The notes beneath the pieces are model-generated. The model did not search any database, had not been told where the DNA came from, and saw only the letters and a program-made list of their open reading frames with translations. A DNA stretch of 64,000 nucleotides. Origin: Salinisphaera hydrothermalis (GTDB taxonomy: Bacteria; Pseudomonadota; Gammaproteobacteria; Nevskiales; Salinisphaeraceae). Positions 60,108-64,000 of this stretch are shown in pieces. Position numbers and translations under genes: made by a program. The stretch's first letter is position 1. Every line of letters begins with the position of its first letter. The stretch lies in the NCBI RefSeq assembly GCF_040361195.1, contig NZ_APNE01000015.1, one strand, 5' to 3'.

Positions 60108-61379
60108 TTAAAACGCGGCGAACCCCCAAACCGGCTGGGCAAACGGCTCGACCGTGACCAGCGCGCCGGCCGGGACGTCGGCGCTATCGGCGGACAATAC
60201 GATGAAGGCGTCGGCACGACTCATCGAGCGCATGACGCCGGAGCCCTGATGGTCGATGGCGGTCACGCGCGGCGAGGCGCTCGTAAAGTCCATTCGTGCC
60301 CGCAGAAAATGTTCTCGCCCGGGCCGTTTGGTGAGTGCGGTCGTGGTAGGCAATGTGAGGCGCGTGGGGGCGGCCGGCACGCCCCCGGCCAGTCGGACCA
60401 ACGCCGGACGTACAAGTTGGATGAACGTCACGGCCGTCGAGACGGGGTTGCCGGGCAAGCCAAAGAACCGGGCGCCCCCGACGGTACCGAAAGCCAACGG
60501 CTTTCCGGGCTTAATGGCGACGCGCCAGAAATCGATCGTGCCTTTTTCTCCCAGAACATCGACCACGAAATCCGCGCTACCGACGGAGACGCCGCCGCTC
60601 GTGATCAAGGCATCACAGTCGGCGGCGCGATCGAATGCATCGGCCAGCGCCTGGGGCGTATCGCCGACGGCGCCGAGATCGACGCCCGTCATGCCGAGGC
60701 TATCGAGCTGGGCGGCCAGGCCGTAACGGTTGCTGTCGTAGATCTCGCCTGGCGCCAACGGACCGTCGATCGGCCGCAGCTCGTCGCCGGTCGAGAAAAA
60801 TGCCACTCGCGGACGGCGAACTACGCTCACCTCGGCCGCACCGACCGAAGCCAGCACCGCGATATCCGCCGGACGGATGAAGCTGCCTGCCGACAGCACG
60901 ATATCGCCCCGCGACAGGTCTTCGCCCGCCAACCGGATGTTGGCGCCCGGTGCGGCGGGCGATTCGAGCACCAGCGTGTCGTGCTCGAGCCGCGTATTTT
61001 CCTGCATGACGACGGTATCCACGCCCGGCGGCACCACCGCCCCGGTCGTGATACGAACACACTCGCCCGGGCCGACGTGGCCCTCGAACGGATGGCCGGC
61101 CAGGCTCTGGCCGATAATCGCAAGACGTGCATCGGCCTGCGGCACACCGGCTGCGGCATAGCCAAAGCCGTCCATCGACGAATTCGCCGCGCTCGGGACA
61201 TCCACGCCGGCCACCACGGGTTCGGCGAGCACGCGGTGCAATGCCTGCGGCAGTACGACCCGCTCGGTTTCCTGAACCGGCCGGATCGAGTCCACGATAC
61301 GACGGCGCGCCTCGGCGAGCGCCATGGGGGCGGCATTATCGTCGGGCCGGAAGTCCGACTGGCGTGAGGTCACGGACAT
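60108..61379 (-). CDS. moeA: Molybdopterin molybdenumtransferase MoeA
   Basis: 423 residues, close to E. coli MoeA (411). It inserts molybdate into adenylated molybdopterin. Domain III carries FFSTGDELRPIDGPLAPGEIYDSN and ITSGGVSVGSADFV. Also seen: SSMDGFGYA near the N-terminus, RITTGAVVPPGVDTVVMQE, and FFGLPGNPVSTAVTF near residue 300. The C-terminal domain IV ends PVWGFAAF. It is transcribed after mobA (58-nt gap) and before fdhA, forming a cofactor-plus-enzyme block. An internal ATG at 61325 is an alternative start. Confidence 0.94.
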   Translation of the reverse strand: MSVTSRQSDFRPDDNAAPMALAEARRRIVDSIRPVQETERVVLPQALHRVLAEPVVAGVDVPSAANSSMDGFGYAAAGVPQADARLAIIGQSLAGHPFEGHVGPGECVRITTGAVVPPGVDTVVMQENTRLEHDTLVLESPAAPGANIRLAGEDLSRGDIVLSAGSFIRPADIAVLASVGAAEVSVVRRPRVAFFSTGDELRPIDGPLAPGEIYDSNRYGLAAQLDSLGMTGVDLGAVGDTPQALADAFDRAADCDALITSGGVSVGSADFVVDVLGEKGTIDFWRVAIKPGKPLAFGTVGGARFFGLPGNPVSTAVTFIQLVRPALVRLAGGVPAAPTRLTLPTTTALTKRPGREHFLRARMDFTSASPRVTAIDHQGSGVMRSMSRADAFIVLSADSADVPAGALVTVEPFAQPVWGFAAF

Positions 61380-61437
61380 GAGCTATCTCGTTGGCGATCG
61401 GGGAACGATCGGAGATGCCGGACGGACGGCCCGACAA

Positions 61438-62031
61438 TCAGAGTCGGCCGGCCAGAGCCTCGGCGTCTTCGTCGTGGTTGATATTGGCGAACGCCTCGGC
61501 ATCCGCCCAGTCGACCACGACACGCGCGGTGTCCTGCTGCCATTCGGTGACCCGGCGTACGCCAGAGAACAAGGCCGCCTGGATATCGTCCAACAGGGAG
61601 CGACGCATCAGTGCGTGCAACGGGTGCAGTTCGTCGGGCGTACGTGCGACGGCGATATCGGTATCGGGGCGCATGGCATCAGCCAGCCGCGACACCAGAT
61701 CCAGTGGCAGCAGCGGCGTATCGACGGGCACGATGAGCACGTACGGGGTCGCCGCTGCCTTGAGTACGGTCGCGATACCCGCGAGCGGGCCCCGGTGATC
61801 GTCGGTGTCATCACCGTGCACGGTATAACCCAGGCCGCGATAGCGAGGCACCGAGCGATTCGCACTGATCACGATCCGCCCGACCTGCGGCTTCACGCGT
61901 TCAAGGGTATGTTCGATTAGCGGCCGATCGGCGACGACGTACCAACCTTTGTCGACGCCGCCTAGCCGCCGGCCTTCGCCGCCGGCGAGGATACCCGCGG
62001 TAATCTGTTCGGCAGAAATTTTCATCGCCAT
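61438..62031 (-). CDS. mobA: Molybdenum cofactor guanylyltransferase MobA
   Basis: About 197 residues. It joins GMP to molybdenum cofactor, giving the MGD form needed by formate dehydrogenase. The GTP-binding signature AGILAGGEGRRLGGVDKGW is at about 11-29, and DTPLLP with the metal-binding Asp lies near residue 107. DELHPLHALMRRSLL also matches the family. Starts at 62031 (MAMKIS) and 62025 are both possible. It precedes moeA in the same direction and is divergent from the DUF4197 gene. Confidence 0.93.
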   Translation of the reverse strand: MAMKISAEQITAGILAGGEGRRLGGVDKGWYVVADRPLIEHTLERVKPQVGRIVISANRSVPRYRGLGYTVHGDDTDDHRGPLAGIATVLKAAATPYVLIVPVDTPLLPLDLVSRLADAMRPDTDIAVARTPDELHPLHALMRRSLLDDIQAALFSGVRRVTEWQQDTARVVVDWADAEAFANINHDEDAEALAGRL

Positions 62032-62158
62032 ATTCTGTCCGGCTCCGGCCGATTCGGGCAATGCCCCGGCCGCGATTTTGGAACGTTTGTTAGTCGGTTG
62101 CAGCTGATCGCCATGCTAGCTTGACCCATCGGCCATGGGCGAAGAGGTCCGAAGCGGC

Positions 62159-62845
62159 ATGCGACGTTTTGCAATCGGCCTGCTGGCATCCAGTCTACTG
62201 ACTCTGTTCACGGGCGCGCAGACCAGCAACCTCGGCGCACGAATGGAGCGCGTCCTGGCCGCCCCGTCACCGGAAAGCACTTCGCGCGCGCGACGACTGT
62301 CCAGTGACGATGTAGTCGACGGCCTGAAAAGTATGTTGACCGACGGCGCGAGTATCGCGGTCATCAAGCTCGGGGCCCGCCACGGCTTCGGTGCGCCCGA
62401 CGGCTATCGCCTCCCGCCGCTTGCTGCGACCGGTGGCGGCACTCATGCCTACGAACGGCTTTGCCGGGCGGCCGAAAGCACTGCGAGCCAAGCAGGCCCC
62501 ATTCTTCGCGAAGCAATCAACGACTTGCATTTCCCCGCCCCCGAGGTGGTACTGAACGGCAGTCCGACTGCAGCAACGCAATTTCTTCGTGATCACGCGG
62601 GTGAGCATATTCGCGCCGAGCTGGTACCGGTTGTATCGCGGTCGTACAGGGCAACGCTGGCGTCCCTCGATGACGAGACGCCCGTTATCGCTTTGCACGC
62701 CGAGTCTCGTATCGCCGATCATCTGGCCCAAGCGACCACGGAAGCATTCCTGCATGTCATAGCCGAGCAGGAAACTCTCATTCGCAACAGCACCGCAGCA
62801 CGTAGTACACCGCAGCTGATAAACGTGTTCGGCCGGACGGTATAA
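62159..62845 (+). CDS. Exported DUF4197 protein
   Basis: 228 residues from the ATG at 62159. An N-terminal signal peptide (MRRFAIGLLASSLLTLFTGA) is followed by the DUF4197 pattern: GLKSMLTDGASIAVIKLG, YRLPPL, YERLCRAAESTASQAGPILREAI (an AAE-helix in parts), LNGSPTAATQFLRDHAG and ELVPVVSRS. It is a soluble periplasmic helical protein of unknown role. A longer start at 62135 lacks a ribosome site and would hide the signal peptide. It converges on the HNH gene, 5 nt apart. Confidence 0.8.
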   Translation: MRRFAIGLLASSLLTLFTGAQTSNLGARMERVLAAPSPESTSRARRLSSDDVVDGLKSMLTDGASIAVIKLGARHGFGAPDGYRLPPLAATGGGTHAYERLCRAAESTASQAGPILREAINDLHFPAPEVVLNGSPTAATQFLRDHAGEHIRAELVPVVSRSYRATLASLDDETPVIALHAESRIADHLAQATTEAFLHVIAEQETLIRNSTAARSTPQLINVFGRTV

Positions 62846-62850
62846 CCGTT

Positions 62851-63420
62851 CTAACTCGCCACCCGTACGCGTCGTGGCGCCAGACGCTCGAGAAAGGCTT
62901 GTTGATCGGCCAAGATGCGTCGATTCGCCAGAATCAACCATTCTGCGAGATTCGGCTCGTACGGTAACGCCAACAACTTCATGCCCGCCTGCTCCGGCGT
63001 TCGATCGTCCTTGTAGCGATTGCACGGCTCGCAGGTCGAAACCACGTTGCGCCAAGCATGCTCGCCGCCCTTAGACCGGGGCACGACATGTTCAATCTGC
63101 ATCTGAGAAAAACTCAGATGTGTTCCGCAATACATGCATAGCCCGCCATCCCGGTGAAACAACTCCCGACGCGTGAGTGTCGGCACCAGATTACGGGCGA
63201 AGCGATGAGACCGGTCACGAACGGCAATGATCGAGTCGATCGACAGCTCGCTGCGAATTCCCGTATCCCGCGACCGGCCACCGCGCAGCAGGATTTTCTC
63301 GGTACCGGCTTCCCAGGCAATCTTGTCCGTGAAATAGAGACTGACCGCCTCGCGCCAATCAACCCACTCCACGGGCAGACCACCGGCGTCCAGTTTGAGT
63401 ATGCGAGGAATCACCGACAC
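62851..63420 (-). CDS. HNH endonuclease
   Basis: About 189 residues. The C-terminal HNH domain is clear: CMYCGTHLSFSQMQIEHVVPRSKGG with the central His, then WRNVVSTCEPCNRYKDDRTPEQAGM with the Asn and the second zinc Cys pair. The N-terminal part (ILKLDAGGLPVEWVDWREAVSLYF) is the widespread stand-alone HNH type found in many bacterial chromosomes. The GTG at 63420 is favoured by AGGAGG 9 nt upstream. No phage genes are near. Target unknown. Confidence 0.87.
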   Translation of the reverse strand: MSVIPRILKLDAGGLPVEWVDWREAVSLYFTDKIAWEAGTEKILLRGGRSRDTGIRSELSIDSIIAVRDRSHRFARNLVPTLTRRELFHRDGGLCMYCGTHLSFSQMQIEHVVPRSKGGEHAWRNVVSTCEPCNRYKDDRTPEQAGMKLLALPYEPNLAEWLILANRRILADQQAFLERLAPRRVRVAS

Positions 63421-63675
63421 GAAGCATGACCTCCTGTTCGAACCATCGCGCTCAGACGATGATTGCGTTGTCAACACTTCAACCTTGTACCGGAAACATC
63501 GTAATCGACGCAATCATGCCACGGTTACAACTCGCTTCCCGACGAGTCGGAGCAAGATCGACACACGCCGTCCATATTCGGATTTGGCTCGATCGGTCCA
63601 CTCATCGAACAACCTGCGCCGCCGAACTCACTTACCACAAGCAGGTTTAGGCGCTACGCTGAATAAGCCGAGGAT

Positions 63676-63867
63676 GTGACCGCACTCGATTATATCGCGT
63701 TCCGCGCGTGCTACTCGCAATCGCACTGGGTGCTCGGTGAAGCCCCTGACCTTGCCGGTTCGTTCGGGCGCGCCGTCTATTTTAAAGACCTCGAAACCGA
63801 CGACCGCGGTTTTAAAGAAATCTTCGCGCCGGGCTATGAGGCAACAAGAGACATCGGAAAGCGCTGA
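63676..63867 (+). CDS. Small hypothetical protein (63 residues)
   Basis: A GTG-started frame, TALDYIAFRACYSQSHWVL to GYEATRDIGKR, with a believable amino-acid mix (aromatic-rich, few Arg runs) and normal third-base GC. GAGG lies only 2-3 nt before the GTG, which is too close for a good ribosome site. I recognise no family. It is just before the terminator of the opposing rRNA operon. It could be a real small gene or the remnant of a longer one. Confidence 0.35.
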   Translation: MTALDYIAFRACYSQSHWVLGEAPDLAGSFGRAVYFKDLETDDRGFKEIFAPGYEATRDIGKR

Positions 63868-63923
63868 TGCCCGCTTGTAGTCACCGACGGCGCGGAGTCG
63901 GCTCATGTATACGAGTGCCCATA

Positions 63924-63955
63924 AAAAAAGCCCCGACGCGTGAGCGACGGGGCTT
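63924..63955 (-). terminator. Terminator of the rRNA operon
   Basis: Read on the minus strand: AGCCCCGTCGC, TCAC loop, GCGTCGGGGCT, then T7. It lies about 10 nt past the 5S rRNA 3' end. Confidence 0.92.
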
Positions 63956-63965
63956 TTTCGTTTGG

Positions 63966-64000
63966 AGCCTGGCGGTGACCTACTCTCACATGGGGAGACC
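63966..64000 (-). rRNA. rrf: 5S rRNA, 3' end (partial)
   Basis: The complement of the last 35 nt reads GGTCTCCCCATGTGAGAGTAG and then GTCACCGCCAGGC, which is the conserved 3' half of bacterial 5S rRNA helices IV and I. The rest of the gene, and presumably 23S and 16S, lie to the right of the window, transcribed leftwards. Confidence 0.93.

Noticed and set aside
1..64000. CRISPR arrays and tRNA genes
   Set aside because: I saw no regularly spaced short repeats and no cloverleaf-like segment in the intergenic regions by eye. A scan with dedicated tools was not possible here.

Overview
The window is about 64 kb of dense, GC-rich bacterial chromosome. It holds roughly 56 protein genes, one IS1182-type insertion sequence, a family of structured intergenic repeats and, at the right edge, the 3' end of a 5S rRNA gene. 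Gene content (an E. coli-type FadE, a high-molecular-weight FabG, an RND pump, a TAXI-TRAP transporter, a PE/ligase/polymerase end-joining set, MoaA/MoeA/MobA and upp-uraA) points to an aerobic, probably marine or halophilic gammaproteobacterium. A Salinisphaera-like organism is my best guess; that is inference from gene content, not a database result.

Layout. 0-10 kb is a lipid-catabolism block. FadE is translationally coupled to a class-C-type serine hydrolase and a PGAP1-like lipase, then come an acyl-CoA-binding protein and a 454-residue FabG. A divergent TetR regulator and a FATP-type acyl-CoA synthetase complete it. 10-19 kb holds an Abi-alpha-like protein, a DUF445 membrane protein, a GbsR/MarR regulator divergent from a sulfite-oxidase-fold enzyme across a perfect operator palindrome, a HAD phosphatase, DUF190-crcB, a TDT anion transporter with a LysR regulator, a PRC-barrel/LEA-like envelope protein and a DsbA-like protein. 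19-25 kb holds a DUF2868/DUF3482 GTPase pair, moaA, trmO and ybaK, with repeat elements between the divergent pairs. 25-30 kb is an RND pump without an outer-membrane partner. 30-36 kb holds serC coupled to an ATP-grasp ligase, LigD split into three overlapping genes, and a yeast-FCY1-like cytosine deaminase. 36.1-37.7 kb is the IS. 37.7-45 kb holds a HAD protein, a UvrD-like helicase, an AcvB/VirJ-like lipoprotein, another repeat, an aromatic aminotransferase and uraA-upp. 45-50 kb holds a LysR/EamA pair with a clear operator, a GFA protein, an Xre-RES toxin-antitoxin pair and a zinc-less reductase. 50-54 kb is a TAXI-TRAP operon. 54-62 kb is a formate dehydrogenase and molybdenum-cofactor block (fdhD, an AEC permease, DUF1641, fdhA, moeA, mobA). 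62-64 kb holds a DUF4197 protein, an HNH endonuclease, a small ORF and the end of an rRNA operon.

Themes. Many genes overlap by exactly 4 nt (ATGA, GTGA or TTGA), which indicates translational coupling in the lipid, LigD, serC, crcB, EamA-GFA and Xre-RES sets. Molybdenum enzymes recur (sulfite-oxidase fold, formate dehydrogenase) with their cofactor genes nearby. The most unusual structure is a repeat family of about 250-300 bp with CTAG-ended terminal inverted repeats and conserved internal hairpins. Every copy seen lies between divergently transcribed genes.
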